A DNA stretch of 64,000 nucleotides. Origin: Rheinheimera sediminis. GTDB taxonomy: Bacteria; Pseudomonadota; Gammaproteobacteria; Enterobacterales; Alteromonadaceae. This document shows, in pieces, positions 55,008-64,000 of this stretch. The notes beneath the pieces are model-generated. The model was not told the DNA's origin and searched no databases. It was given only the letters and a program-made list of their open reading frames with translations. The number at the start of each line of letters is the position of its first letter. The first letter of the stretch is position 1. The translations under genes and the position numbers were made by a program. The stretch spans positions 84,862 to 148,861 of the forward strand of contig NZ_RZUF01000013.1 of NCBI RefSeq assembly GCF_004005375.1, in the 5' to 3' direction.

Positions 55008-55607
55008 ATGCAAATAACTAAAAAAACATTACTTATCAACACCTTTACCTTAGCTGCCAGCCTGGCGTCTGTCTCTGTTGCTGCAGCACCCAGCCCAGCC
55101 CAGCAGCAGTTTTTTGAGCAATTAAAAGCGCTTTGTGGTAAGGCTTTTGCCGGTAAAACCACGCTGGATAATCAGCCAAGTGCGGCTTTTAGCGGTGATA
55201 TGGTAATGCATGTGCGCGACTGCAGCGATACACAAATTCAGGTGCCTTTTGTGGTGGGTGAAAACCGTTCACGCACCTGGATCATTACTAAAACAGCGAA
55301 TGGTCTGCAGTTACAGCATCAGCATAAACATGAAGATGGTACAGATGACATCTCGACTATGTACGGTGGTCACACTGCGACGCCGGGTTGGGCTGAAGCA
55401 CAGAGTTTCCCGGCTGATAATTATTCTAAAAACTTGTTTATCAAAACTAAAACGCCACAGTCTATTGGCAACACCTGGCATATGTATTTATACCCAAATG
55501 AGAGTTTTAGCTACAGATTAACCCGCGAAGGCCGTGAATTTCGGGTCGACTTTGATTTAACTAAAGCAGTCGCCTTACCAAAAGCGAACTGGGGCGCGGC
55601 TAAATAA
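55008..55607 (+). CDS. Conserved secreted protein of unknown function
   Basis: A 199-residue protein with a signal peptide (TFTLAASLASVSVAAA). The mature chain has motifs that I recall from uncharacterised secreted proteins in other Proteobacteria: FFEQLKALCGKAFAGK, MVMHVRDCSDTQIQVPFVVGENRSRTW, LQHQHKHEDG and MYGGHTATPG. Two cysteines may form a disulfide, and the QHQHKH cluster could bind metal. AAGGAG precedes the ATG. No function is known to me. Confidence 0.75.
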   Translation: MQITKKTLLINTFTLAASLASVSVAAAPSPAQQQFFEQLKALCGKAFAGKTTLDNQPSAAFSGDMVMHVRDCSDTQIQVPFVVGENRSRTWIITKTANGLQLQHQHKHEDGTDDISTMYGGHTATPGWAEAQSFPADNYSKNLFIKTKTPQSIGNTWHMYLYPNESFSYRLTREGREFRVDFDLTKAVALPKANWGAAK

Positions 55608-55736
55608 GCTGTTTTAACGCCATTCTCCTTTAACGGGGCAAAAGCTGCGACCACTGATCTGGTGCGTCGCAGTGGTCTTGGTTAGTATCTAAGAGTATTT
55701 ACTCAAAAATTTAAAAAATTAGAAATCGGGAGTGTT

Positions 55737-57437
55737 ATGAAACCACAATTTTGGTTTTCAGCCACAACGCTGACCATGATGGCCGCTTTAACCTTAACAG
55801 CTTGTTCTAAGCCAGCTGAACCGGAACAAAGCGCTATCACAGCAGCAGTTGAACCTGCCAGAGCCGCTGCTTTGGTTGGTACTGAGTTTAACTCAGCATA
55901 CAAAGACTACTTAAAAACTCTGGCTTCTGATGAATTTCAGGGCCGTATGCCTGCCACGCCGGGCGAAGAAAAAACCATTAACTATATCTCAGAACATTTT
56001 AAGCGCATTGGCTTAAAAGGCATTAATGGTGATAGCTACCTGCAGCCTGTTTCTTTAGTACGTATTGACCCTAAAGAAGTGTCTGGCATGCAATTGTCGG
56101 GCGACAAGCTAACCACAGAGCTGAAATACAAAGAACAAATGATGGCCTGGACCACGCAAGTGACTGAACAGGTGGAAGTTAAAGACAGCGAGCTGGTGTT
56201 TGTCGGTTACGGCATAGTAGCACCGGAATACAACTGGAACGACTACCAAGGCCTGGATGTCAAAGGTAAAACCGTGGTGATGTTTGTCAACGATCCGGGT
56301 TTTGCCACTAAAGATCCAAACCTGTTCACTGGCAATGCCATGACCTATTACGGTCGCTGGACTTACAAGTTTGAAGAAGCGGCGCGTCAGGGTGCAGCTA
56401 TGGCGCTGATTATCCATGAGACAGAACCTGCCTCTTATGGCTGGCAAGTGATAGCAGGCGGATCTCCTACTAAGTTTGACCTGATCAATGCCAATAAAAA
56501 CATGGACAGATCCAAAGTCGAAGGCTGGCTGACCACTGAATCTGCTCAGCAACTTTTTGCCGCTATGGGCACTGACATTGACACTATGCGTCAAAAAGCA
56601 CTGAGCAAAGACTTTGCACCTGTAGCCATGGGCGTGAAAGCTTCGGTTTCAGTGAAAAACAATATCAGTGAGCTAACGTCCAATAACGTGATGGGCTATA
56701 TCGAAGGCTCTGAAAAACCAGACGAAGTAGTGCTTTATATGGCGCACTGGGATCACTTAGGGGTGGATTTCTCCAATCCAAAAGACAAAGTCTTTAATGG
56801 TGCACAGGATAACGCCAGCGGCACAGCGGCCATCATGGCCTTAGCTGAACATTTTGTGAAACAGCCACAACCAAAACGCTCAGTGGCTTTCCTGGCAGTT
56901 ACGGCTGAAGAGCGGGGTTTATTAGGTTCTGCCTGGTATGCACAAAATCCGGTATTCCCGCTGAATAAAACCATAGCTGGCATCAATATGGACGTGATGA
57001 ACGTCTATGGTCCGATGAAAGATATGGTGGTGGTAGGGCATAACAACTCAGAGCTGGAAAGTATACTGACCAAATACACTGAACAGCAGGGCCGTTATGT
57101 GGCACCAGAGCCAAGCCCTGAACATGGTTCTTTCTACCGCTCAGACCACTTCAACCTGGCCAAAGTAGGGGTGCCTATGTTGTATGCGAAAGGCGGTATC
57201 GACAGTTTTGAGCATGGTAAAGAGTGGGGCGCTGCTCAGAAACAAGAATACAACGTTTGTTGTTACCACAAAGCCGCTGACGAATTTAACGACAGCTGGG
57301 ATTTACGTGGTGTGCAGCAGGACATGAATGTGTTTTATCAGCTAGGTGCTGAACTGGCGAATTCAGAACAATGGCCAAACTGGTTCGAAGGCCGTGAGTT
57401 CCGTGCTATTCGCGACGCATCATTGGCATCTCAGTAG
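55737..57437 (+). CDS. M28 family zinc peptidase, lipoprotein, PA-domain type (copy 1)
   Basis: An extracytoplasmic peptidase of 566 residues anchored by a lipobox (TLTAC at Cys23). A protease-associated domain (~130-260) is inserted before the M28 domain. The zinc site is complete: His and Asp in MAHWDHLG and GAQDNASG, the EE pair in VTAEERGLLGS, Asp in GINMDVMNVYG and His in YRSDHFNLA. It probably releases amino acids from peptides at the cell surface. GGGAG precedes the ATG. A close paralogue follows. Confidence 0.9.
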   Translation: MKPQFWFSATTLTMMAALTLTACSKPAEPEQSAITAAVEPARAAALVGTEFNSAYKDYLKTLASDEFQGRMPATPGEEKTINYISEHFKRIGLKGINGDSYLQPVSLVRIDPKEVSGMQLSGDKLTTELKYKEQMMAWTTQVTEQVEVKDSELVFVGYGIVAPEYNWNDYQGLDVKGKTVVMFVNDPGFATKDPNLFTGNAMTYYGRWTYKFEEAARQGAAMALIIHETEPASYGWQVIAGGSPTKFDLINANKNMDRSKVEGWLTTESAQQLFAAMGTDIDTMRQKALSKDFAPVAMGVKASVSVKNNISELTSNNVMGYIEGSEKPDEVVLYMAHWDHLGVDFSNPKDKVFNGAQDNASGTAAIMALAEHFVKQPQPKRSVAFLAVTAEERGLLGSAWYAQNPVFPLNKTIAGINMDVMNVYGPMKDMVVVGHNNSELESILTKYTEQQGRYVAPEPSPEHGSFYRSDHFNLAKVGVPMLYAKGGIDSFEHGKEWGAAQKQEYNVCCYHKAADEFNDSWDLRGVQQDMNVFYQLGAELANSEQWPNWFEGREFRAIRDASLASQ

Positions 57438-57454
57438 ACGTTAGTCAAAGATTT

Positions 57455-57486
57455 AAGGCAGAGCATCGACTCTGCCTTATTTTTTT
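57455..57486 (+). terminator. Terminator between the M28 paralogues
   Basis: AAGGCAGAG / CTCTGCCTT form a perfect 9-bp stem with a 6-base loop, followed by ATTTTTTT. It should separate the transcripts of the two peptidase genes. Confidence 0.9.
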
Positions 57487-57498
57487 AAAAGGAAAGCT

Positions 57499-59124
57499 AT
57501 GAATAAGTTAATAAGTGCTCTGGCTTTAGGGCTGGTTTTTACCGCCAGTGCCGCAGAGCCAGCATTAGTACAAACCGAGTTTAACCCTAACTTTTCCGGC
57601 TATTTTGAAAAAATAGCATCGGATGAAATGCAAGGCCGGGCTCCTGCCACTGAAGGTGAAAAGCGCACTGTGGCTTACCTTGAAACTGAATTTAAACGCT
57701 TAGGTTTAACCCCTTATAAAAACGGCAGTTACCGTCAGGCTGTGCCTGTGGTGCAAATTGACCCCGTGGCTGTATCTGCTATGACGTTAACAGGAGATAA
57801 AACCGCAGCTACTCTGGCTTATAAAACCGATATGATGGCCTGGTCGACCCGAATGCTGCCGGAGATTAAGCTTGAGAACAGCGAGATGGTATTTGCCGGT
57901 TACGGCATAGTGGCGCCTGAATACAACTGGAACGATTACAAAGATTTAGATGTAAAAGGCAAAACAGTGGTGGTGCTGGTGAATGACCCTGGCTTTGCCA
58001 CTCAGGATGCCAAGCTTTTTACCGGTAATGCCATGACCTATTATGGCCGCTGGACTTACAAATACGAAGAAGCGGCCCGTCAGGGTGCTGCTATGGTGCT
58101 GATAGTGCACGAAACTGAAGCCGCCAGCTACGGCTGGAATGTTGTGGCAGGCACCAGTCCTATCCGTTTTGAACTGGCCAATGCCAACAAAAACATGCAC
58201 AAAGCCGAAGTGGAAGGCTGGTTATCGCTGGACGCCGCCGAACGCTTATTTGCCGCCAATGGCAGTAGCTTAAAACAGATGAAAGAGCGTGCCTTAAAGC
58301 CAGATTTTAAAGCTATACCGCTGCATGCCAAAGCCAGCATCAGTATCAAAAACAACCTGCGTGAAATTGATTCCAATAACGTCATAGGTTTTATTCCGGG
58401 CAGTAAAAAGCCGGATGAAGCTGTGATTTATATGGCGCACTGGGACCATTTTGGTCTGGATTTCAGCCGCAGCGACGACAAGATTTTTAACGGCGCACAA
58501 GACAACGCAGGCGGTGTAGCTGCTTTATTAGCGCTGGCGGAAAAGTTTAAGCAAGGCCCGGCACCAGAACGTTCTGTCGCCTTTCTTGCTGTTACAGTGG
58601 AAGAGCGGGGCTTATTGGGCTCTGCCTGGTACGCTGAACATCCGCTGTTTCCAGTGAATAAAACCGTGGCCGGTATCAATATGGACATTATGAATGTGTA
58701 TGGCCCTATGCGGGATGTGATGGTGTTTGGTTACGGCAGCTCAGAGCTGGAGCCTATACTGGATAAATACGCCAAAGCGCAAAACCGCTATATAGCGCCT
58801 GAACCTACACCGCAGGATGGTTTCTATTACCGCTCTGATCACTTTAATCTGGCGAAAAAAGGTGTGCCTATGCTCTATGCCCGTGGTGGTATCGACAGTG
58901 TGGCTCATGGCAAAGACTGGGGCTTACAGCAACGTAAAAACTACGTCACAGATTACTACCATAAAGTCAATGATGAGTTCGACCCCACATGGGATTTACG
59001 CGGCTCGCAGCAGGATTTATTTCTGTTTTATCAGGTTGGCTTAGAAGTGGCGAACAGCCAAAGCTGGCCCAACTGGTTACCTGGTAAAGAATTTAAAGCA
59101 ATACGGGATAAATCATTGCAGTAG
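57499..59124 (+). CDS. M28 family zinc peptidase, exported, PA-domain type (copy 2)
   Basis: A 541-residue paralogue of the preceding gene, matching it along nearly its whole length (GYGIVAPEYNWNDY, GNAMTYYGRWTYK, GAQDNAGG, YRSDHFNLA are shared). All zinc ligands are kept. It differs by having an ordinary signal peptide (LALGLVFTASA) in place of the lipobox, so it is periplasmic or secreted rather than anchored. AAAGGAAA precedes the ATG, only 12 bases after the terminator's T-run. Confidence 0.9.
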   Translation: MNKLISALALGLVFTASAAEPALVQTEFNPNFSGYFEKIASDEMQGRAPATEGEKRTVAYLETEFKRLGLTPYKNGSYRQAVPVVQIDPVAVSAMTLTGDKTAATLAYKTDMMAWSTRMLPEIKLENSEMVFAGYGIVAPEYNWNDYKDLDVKGKTVVVLVNDPGFATQDAKLFTGNAMTYYGRWTYKYEEAARQGAAMVLIVHETEAASYGWNVVAGTSPIRFELANANKNMHKAEVEGWLSLDAAERLFAANGSSLKQMKERALKPDFKAIPLHAKASISIKNNLREIDSNNVIGFIPGSKKPDEAVIYMAHWDHFGLDFSRSDDKIFNGAQDNAGGVAALLALAEKFKQGPAPERSVAFLAVTVEERGLLGSAWYAEHPLFPVNKTVAGINMDIMNVYGPMRDVMVFGYGSSELEPILDKYAKAQNRYIAPEPTPQDGFYYRSDHFNLAKKGVPMLYARGGIDSVAHGKDWGLQQRKNYVTDYYHKVNDEFDPTWDLRGSQQDLFLFYQVGLEVANSQSWPNWLPGKEFKAIRDKSLQ

Positions 59125-59505
59125 TGATTTGTTTTTGTTGATGAAAACCGGCCTTAGAGCCGGTTTTTTTCTTTATCGGGCGATAGTTCTTCGTGCTACG
59201 AATATTTCTGTGTTTTGTTTGATAGATTTCGCAGTTCAATTTGTAAAGTTTTTTGTTTAGCTATTAAAAAACAATAGGTTGGCTGGTAAGTTTTCACGGT
59301 CGCCAGTATCCCGTCTTGTATTTTAGTGCAGAGTTGTTTGTATTTCTGGCCGTAGTATTTGTGTAAACTAGATAATAATCTTCTATTTTTCAATAAGATA
59401 ATAAATATCATAGTTTCGTCATAATTCCTGTATTTACAAAATGCCGACTTTAGGTAATTGTATTTTCCAGTGTCGTTTTAGAGAACATAAGTCGAAGGAG
59501 AGGCA
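59125..59505. other. Spacer before the SpvB/RHS cluster
   Basis: A 381-base AT-rich stretch. Apart from the terminator at 59144 I find no convincing gene; it should contain the promoter for the small secreted protein and the RHS gene. Confidence 0.5.
59144..59170 (+). terminator. Terminator after the second M28 gene
   Basis: AAAACCGGC / GCCGGTTTT form a 9-bp stem with a 6-base loop, continuing into T7, 20 bases past the stop. Confidence 0.9.
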
Positions 59506-59862
59506 ATGAAACATTTACCAGCGGTGATACTGACCACTTTAGTAGCATTAACTGCAAATCCAGTCTTTGCAAGTTGTGAAAACTTAAGCTGTTTCGGAAA
59601 AATTAATGGTTTTGCACAGTCACTAAAAGTGACATCAGAAGGAGTCTTCATCACTGTACTAAAAGATGTCGACAGAAAAGCTTTGGCCTGTGAACTGGTG
59701 AAAGGAGACTTTATCCGCATCCCGGATAAAGCTGCACATTTTGACAGTATGCATGCTTTGCTGTTAACCGCATTTTCTTCCAATGCCGACGTGATCATCG
59801 AGTTTGATCCAACAAAAACAAAGTGCGTGCTGGATAGTATCGAACTTATGCCCGCCAACTGA
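59506..59862 (+). CDS. Small secreted protein upstream of the RHS gene
   Basis: A 118-residue exported protein (signal LTTLVALTANPVFA). The mature ~95 residues contain four cysteines (SCENLSCFGK, ACELVK, KCVLDS) that could form two disulfides, and a strand-rich middle. I do not recognise the family. AAGGAG precedes the ATG. It ends 45 bases before the large SpvB/RHS gene, so co-expression is likely. Confidence 0.75.
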   Translation: MKHLPAVILTTLVALTANPVFASCENLSCFGKINGFAQSLKVTSEGVFITVLKDVDRKALACELVKGDFIRIPDKAAHFDSMHALLLTAFSSNADVIIEFDPTKTKCVLDSIELMPAN

Positions 59863-59907
59863 TTCTAGCCCCCATTTTTGCCTGTAGTTGCAAAGGAGTG
59901 CGTATTG

Positions 59908-62900
59908 ATGCGTTCTGGATTATTTCGCTTATTGGTTTTAGTGTTTTTATTCATGTCATCTGTCGTCATGGCCAAAGGCTATGAGGTTTATACCGACGAA
60001 TACGGAGATATTTATTTAAAAGCGCCAGATAAGCTGGTGGTACTACCAGAACGAAAAGCCACCCCTATCTTTGTTCCCTCACCTAATGGCTTGCTGCGGT
60101 TGTATGAAGTCAATGGTCAATGGCAGGTGCAACTTTTGTCCAAAGCAGAGTGGGAGCTGCTTAACCTGACTCAAGGGCATGATCAGATTGAAAGTGTGCA
60201 AAAAGCAGATTTCGACGGAGATGGTAAAAGCGAGTTGTTTATCGCATTAAATCATCTGACGGCCAACCAGCTATTGCTCAGGGATTTGGAGGGAAATCCC
60301 AGCATAGAATCCTCTTATTTTGAACGAATGGAATTAACGGGTGGCATAGGTCAGGACAGACCGGTATTTTCGACTTTTGCTTTGCTCAACCCTACGACAA
60401 CTGTTGGTTTAAGCAGCGGAGAGTTCAGGGTTGATGAGTCTGGCAATGCAAACTACTCCATGCCTCTGGCTTTGCCTGATGGCATTGCCGGTGTAAAACC
60501 TCAGTTAGCATTTAGCTACAGCAGCGCTGCCGGTGACGGATATATGGGCGCTGGCTGGAGCTTAGCTGGCGCATCAGCTATTACTCGTTGTCCAAAAAAC
60601 TTAGCTGTAGATACAGTGCAGGGCAATGTAGCTTTTGCGGCCTCAGACAGGCTCTGTCTTGATGGCCAGCGACTGGTAAAAAATGGCGCCAGCAATGACA
60701 AAGCTGTGACTGATGCCAGCTACTGGGCTACAGCCACCGAGTTTCACACTGAGTTGGATGGCTTTGCGAAAATCCGCCAGCATGGTATAGCCAGTCAGGG
60801 GCCGCGTGCTTTTACCGTAGAAACCAAATCAGGTGAAATACATTATTACGGTGATGTTACAGCGGTTTCCGGTACTGATAGCATGAATAAAGCCTTGACT
60901 ATCAGTTTGAAAAACGCCTCTGGTGGGGCTGAAACCGGAGCTGATGCCTTTTTTGACACTTCATTAAACAGTAACCTCGCAAGGATGTGGGCACTGAAAG
61001 CTATTCGGGATGTCAAAGGCAACTACATTGTCTTTAAGTACCATGAAGATCAGGCATTGGGGGAGCACTATTTAACGGAAGTGCACTATACCGGCCGTTC
61101 CGGCGGTAATGCGCCATTTGCCAAAGTAGTGTTGAACTATGTGGACAATACTAAAATAGCCATTGGCTGGCAGGCTCAACAGCGGGTGGGGATGACGAAG
61201 CTGCTTGATACCGTAGAGGTATTTCAGGACAGCGCGCTGTATCGGAAATACCTGCTGAATTATTTCAATACCAACGTACTGGAAGAAAAAAATTATCTGC
61301 TCTCTATTCAGGAGTGTGCTGGCAGTAGTGCAAACCAATGTTATGCACCTACCACTTTTGATTGGAACAGACCTGCAGCTGTAAGCACCACATACACGAC
61401 TCGTTGCGCCAACGAGCCTGGTACCCCCCAATATTGCTGGCAGGAACCTGTAACAAAGAGTTATTCGCCTTTTATCAGCTTGTCTCAAACCAAAGGCAGT
61501 TCTGTTGATCGTTATAATCAAAAAATTATAGATATTAACGGTGATGGTTTTGCTGATTTAGTGTATCCAAGAGGTGGGGCATGGCAGGTTCGTTTAGGGG
61601 GGGCTTCAGGTTCAAGTGATGGTTGCAGAACTCCAGCAGGGGAGCCTACTCAATGCACACCAGCGCCTTTGATCAGTAATTTTGCGACTGAACAAACGCT
61701 GACCTCTACAGGCATAGCTAAAAAAGAATATGCCCAAACCATAGACTTTAACGGGGATGGTCAACGTGATTTATTAGTAGCCGATAGCGCAAACAGCAAT
61801 TGGTTTATTATCAGCTTTATTCCTTCAGTGCGTACTGAGCGGACATGTGAACCCTATCCCGACGAGGAAATTTGTGGCACCTATCAGGTAAACAGCAATT
61901 ATTCTATTGTTCCTGTTGGATTTAAAGCCACAGGCCTGGAAGGTGGTGCTTTAGTTGCTGACTATGATGGTGACGGTTTAGAGGACATAGTGTTTGTCAG
62001 CGGCAATGTTTTTCAGGCGTACCGCAACAGGGGCTCTGGTACAAACAATGTTCATTTAGGTTTTGAACATAAAGCAAATTTAGGCTCTGTAGCTGCTGGT
62101 GCCGGCCAGATGGGCTGGAATATGGCCTCTTTTACTGCAGATGCCAAGTCTACTGCAGCGATAGATGTAAACGGTGATGGTCGCACAGACTTATTAATTA
62201 AAGTGACAGAGGGGCAATGTTCAGTTGAAGGTTTCCTTGAGCAGGAATGTTACTATGAAGGCCATCAGTGGAGCGTGGCCACAACCTGGCGTTTATATCT
62301 ATCCACTGGCACAGGTTATGCGCATCATCAAGTTATAGAAAACAACCCCAATTTACGGGCCGTAGATTTAAATGGCGACGGGTATACTGATTTGATGTAT
62401 CAATCAGGCACAACCTGGTATTACCAACTATCGAACGGCAACACCTTATTGCCTGCCAGAAGTAGCGGGCTGACCTCTGCAGCCAACCTGCTTAATTATG
62501 TGTATTTCCTTGATTTAAATGCGGATGGCCGGACCGACGTATTACTCCCCACAGCCACTAACAGTTGGAAAGTGATGTTGTCTCGTCCCAGCAAAGTTCA
62601 CGAACAAGTTTTGTTTGAGCAGCGCGGGACCCGCAGTTTTGACAATACAGCGGCCATCCAGTTTGCAGATATTGACGCAGACGGCAAACTGGATTTGCTA
62701 ACGGCAACCAATGATGCTGGCTGGAAGATATTCCGCAATAACAGGGCTTATTTTAAAGACCACAGCATTCGTAAAATTACCAATGGCTGGGGTGTCAGTA
62801 CCATTATTGAGTATCAGGCTATTGCTGATCAAAATGTGTATGTGCGTCAGGATTCAGCCAACAACAACAGCAGCGATTATTTTTCCCCTCGAGCTGGAAT

Positions 62901-64000
62901 GTCTGTTGTGTCGAAGGTGAGCACTGAAGTGAAGCCAAATCAGTTTGTCAGTGTAAGTTACCAGTATGGTGGCTTACTGATAGATAAAAAAGGCCGTGGC
63001 TTTTTAGGTTTTGAAATGTTGCGTACGACTGATAATCAAAGCGCTGTGGTGACAGAAACTTTATACCATCAGCTATGGCCCTACACTGGCATTCCTAAAA
63101 GCACGTTGCAGACCAGAGCTGGTCATACCCTTTCATTTTCCACTAATACAGTGGCTCAGCGCATCACAAGCTATGATGGGGTGTATCCTTATATTGCGTC
63201 TTCCACTGAGCATAGTTATAGCCTGAATACTGCTTTAACCGCCAGCAGCCATCTGGCAACAACAAACAGCAGCTTTTCCTATGATGGTTACGGCAATTTA
63301 ACCAGTAGCACTGTCACTATTTCTGACCCGGCCAATGCAGCCAATAAACTGCTGACAGAGACCAGCAATACCTTTAACTCAACTACAACCTATCAGCGTT
63401 ATGGTCGTTTAACCGCCAGTACGGTGCGTAAACGTTTGTATGTAAATAATGCAGTGACCAGCGATATCAGCCGTCAAAGCAGCTTTAGCTATAACGCAGA
63501 TTATTTACTGGAGACAGAAGTATTTGCCCCAAATCTGGCTGCTGCAAAAAGCACTACCACTTATGGCTATGATGCAGCGGGCAACAAAACCTCGGTGAAG
63601 GTGAACGCAGGCACCGGGGCTAATGGTGCAGCAGCAACAGACAGAACCAGCAGCAGTAACTACACAGCTAATTTTCGTTATGTTGCCAGCAGTACAGATG
63701 CTATGGGCAAAACCAGCAGTTACAGATACAACGGTGTAGCAGCCACCAGTTTTACCCCAACACTGATTACATCCATCACAGCGGTGAGCCCGAACAACCA
63801 AAGCAGCACGACGAACTTTGACGCCTTTGGCCAAAGTACCAGCAGCTCAGTGAAAGGGGCTTTATCCGGCGATATAGCAGTGACAGGCACAGTGACAAAA
63901 AGCTTCTGCTCCGGCTGCGAAACTTTATTCCCGGACGCTTATATCAAAGTGGTCACCAGCAGTGTGACGGGGGCGGAGCAACAGCAGTTTATCGATAAAT
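59908..64000 (+). CDS. SpvB/FG-GAP/RHS-repeat giant secreted protein (3' end outside window)
   Basis: An unbroken frame of 1364 codons still open at the right edge. The signal peptide (LLVLVFLFMSSVVMA) is followed by an FG-GAP unit (DFDGDGKSE, ~residue 101). Next is an SpvB/TcaC-like N-terminal domain (~170-300: ANYSMPLALPDGIAG, PQLAFSYSSAAGDGYMGAGWSL). Seven more Asp-rich FG-GAP/VCBS calcium loops of the D-x-(N/D)-x-DG kind follow between 61530 and 62700. YD/RHS-type repeats (YDGYGNL, YGYDAAGNKTS, NFDAFGQSTSS) begin near 63280. The plan is that of TcB/RHS polymorphic-toxin shells, whose variable toxin tip would lie beyond 64000. AAGGAG precedes the ATG. Frame was checked at several points and holds. 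Confidence 0.88.
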   Translation, partial: MRSGLFRLLVLVFLFMSSVVMAKGYEVYTDEYGDIYLKAPDKLVVLPERKATPIFVPSPNGLLRLYEVNGQWQVQLLSKAEWELLNLTQGHDQIESVQKADFDGDGKSELFIALNHLTANQLLLRDLEGNPSIESSYFERMELTGGIGQDRPVFSTFALLNPTTTVGLSSGEFRVDESGNANYSMPLALPDGIAGVKPQLAFSYSSAAGDGYMGAGWSLAGASAITRCPKNLAVDTVQGNVAFAASDRLCLDGQRLVKNGASNDKAVTDASYWATATEFHTELDGFAKIRQHGIASQGPRAFTVETKSGEIHYYGDVTAVSGTDSMNKALTISLKNASGGAETGADAFFDTSLNSNLARMWALKAIRDVKGNYIVFKYHEDQALGEHYLTEVHYTGRSGGNAPFAKVVLNYVDNTKIAIGWQAQQRVGMTKLLDTVEVFQDSALYRKYLLNYFNTNVLEEKNYLLSIQECAGSSANQCYAPTTFDWNRPAAVSTTYTTRCANEPGTPQYCWQEPVTKSYSPFISLSQTKGSSVDRYNQKIIDINGDGFADLVYPRGGAWQVRLGGASGSSDGCRTPAGEPTQCTPAPLISNFATEQTLTSTGIAKKEYAQTIDFNGDGQRDLLVADSANSNWFIISFIPSVRTERTCEPYPDEEICGTYQVNSNYSIVPVGFKATGLEGGALVADYDGDGLEDIVFVSGNVFQAYRNRGSGTNNVHLGFEHKANLGSVAAGAGQMGWNMASFTADAKSTAAIDVNGDGRTDLLIKVTEGQCSVEGFLEQECYYEGHQWSVATTWRLYLSTGTGYAHHQVIENNPNLRAVDLNGDGYTDLMYQSGTTWYYQLSNGNTLLPARSSGLTSAANLLNYVYFLDLNADGRTDVLLPTATNSWKVMLSRPSKVHEQVLFEQRGTRSFDNTAAIQFADIDADGKLDLLTATNDAGWKIFRNNRAYFKDHSIRKITNGWGVSTIIEYQAIADQNVYVRQDSANNNSSDYFSPRAGMSVVSKVSTEVKPNQFVSVSYQYGGLLIDKKGRGFLGFEMLRTTDNQSAVVTETLYHQLWPYTGIPKSTLQTRAGHTLSFSTNTVAQRITSYDGVYPYIASSTEHSYSLNTALTASSHLATTNSSFSYDGYGNLTSSTVTISDPANAANKLLTETSNTFNSTTTYQRYGRLTASTVRKRLYVNNAVTSDISRQSSFSYNADYLLETEVFAPNLAAAKSTTTYGYDAAGNKTSVKVNAGTGANGAAATDRTSSSNYTANFRYVASSTDAMGKTSSYRYNGVAATSFTPTLITSITAVSPNNQSSTTNFDAFGQSTSSSVKGALSGDIAVTGTVTKSFCSGCETLFPDAYIKVVTSSVTGAEQQQFIDK

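Noticed and set aside
59196..59411. Minus-strand frame of 71 codons before the RHS cluster
   Set aside because: AT-rich spacer, no Shine-Dalgarno sequence, biased composition; no support beyond being open.
61072..61521. Minus-strand frame of 149 codons within the RHS gene
   Set aside because: Antisense to a continuous, clearly coding frame with FG-GAP and SpvB motifs.

Overview
The window looks like a chromosomal segment of a free-living, respiring gammaproteobacterium of the Alteromonadales/Chromatiaceae type. Rheinheimera or a close relative is my best inference. The support is an E. coli-like UbiF, a PpnP, an NhaR-like LysR regulator, DUF3081- and DUF4144-like genes, a cydABX cluster with a small CydX, and four methyl-accepting chemotaxis proteins. 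There are no rRNA or tRNA genes, CRISPR arrays or complete insertion sequences that I can see. The last gene runs off the right edge.

Layout. 1-2.1 kb: aguB-aguA, agmatine to putrescine (minus strand). 2.3-4.3 kb: a periplasmic peroxiredoxin-like protein and ubiF. 4.3-12.5 kb: an arabinan-utilisation locus with two arms. The minus arm holds a GPH sugar transporter, a cytoplasmic GH43 and a periplasmic GH127/146. The plus arm holds a secreted endo-arabinanase-type GH43 and a GH43-ricin lipoprotein. Odd-length palindromes with a GTAATAC core lie in front of the divergent promoters and look like one operator set. Two long REP-like palindromes bracket the GH127 gene. 13.3-16.6 kb: a porin, short PstS-like protein and chemoreceptor operon. 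16.9-23.1 kb: cytochrome bd oxidase and its assembly exporter in one run, cydA-cydB-cydX-cydD-cydC, with a consensus FNR/ANR box upstream. 24.2-33.0 kb: copper handling. copZ diverges from copA-cueR through two MerR-type promoters. After a subtilase gene comes an operon of two His-rich envelope proteins, a TolC-family lipoprotein and a Tat-exported multicopper oxidase. 33.4-38.2 kb: DUF3703, an orphan GAF/PAS histidine kinase, a DUF4144-like gene, a possible small RNA, nhaR and a chemoreceptor. 38.3-39.3 kb: a ParD-like ribbon-helix-helix gene overlapping a type I methionine aminopeptidase gene. 40-45 kb: Ca2+/Na+ antiporter, lipoprotein, ATM1-type exporter and ppnP. 45.2-50.5 kb: a sensory cluster of TorF-type porin, Cache chemoreceptor, solute-binding protein and another chemoreceptor. 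50.6-59.1 kb: CPBP protease, small DUF proteins, a GH13 lipoprotein, a conserved secreted protein and two tandem M28 peptidases. 59.5-64 kb: a small secreted protein followed by a very large SpvB/FG-GAP/RHS protein that is open at the right edge.

How it fits together. The arabinan enzymes can be placed by their export signals: outside (endo-arabinanase, lipoprotein GH43), periplasm (GH127), inner membrane (GPH porter) and cytoplasm (GH43). The copper genes likewise cover cytosolic chaperone, efflux ATPase, sensor, periplasmic oxidase and outer-membrane channel. The candidates most worth testing are the ParD-like/MetAP pair, the possible ~100-nt RNA at 35.9 kb, the arabinan operators, and the His-rich copper operon. 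Starts were moved from the longest reading frame wherever a Shine-Dalgarno sequence, signal peptide or family length favoured an internal codon.
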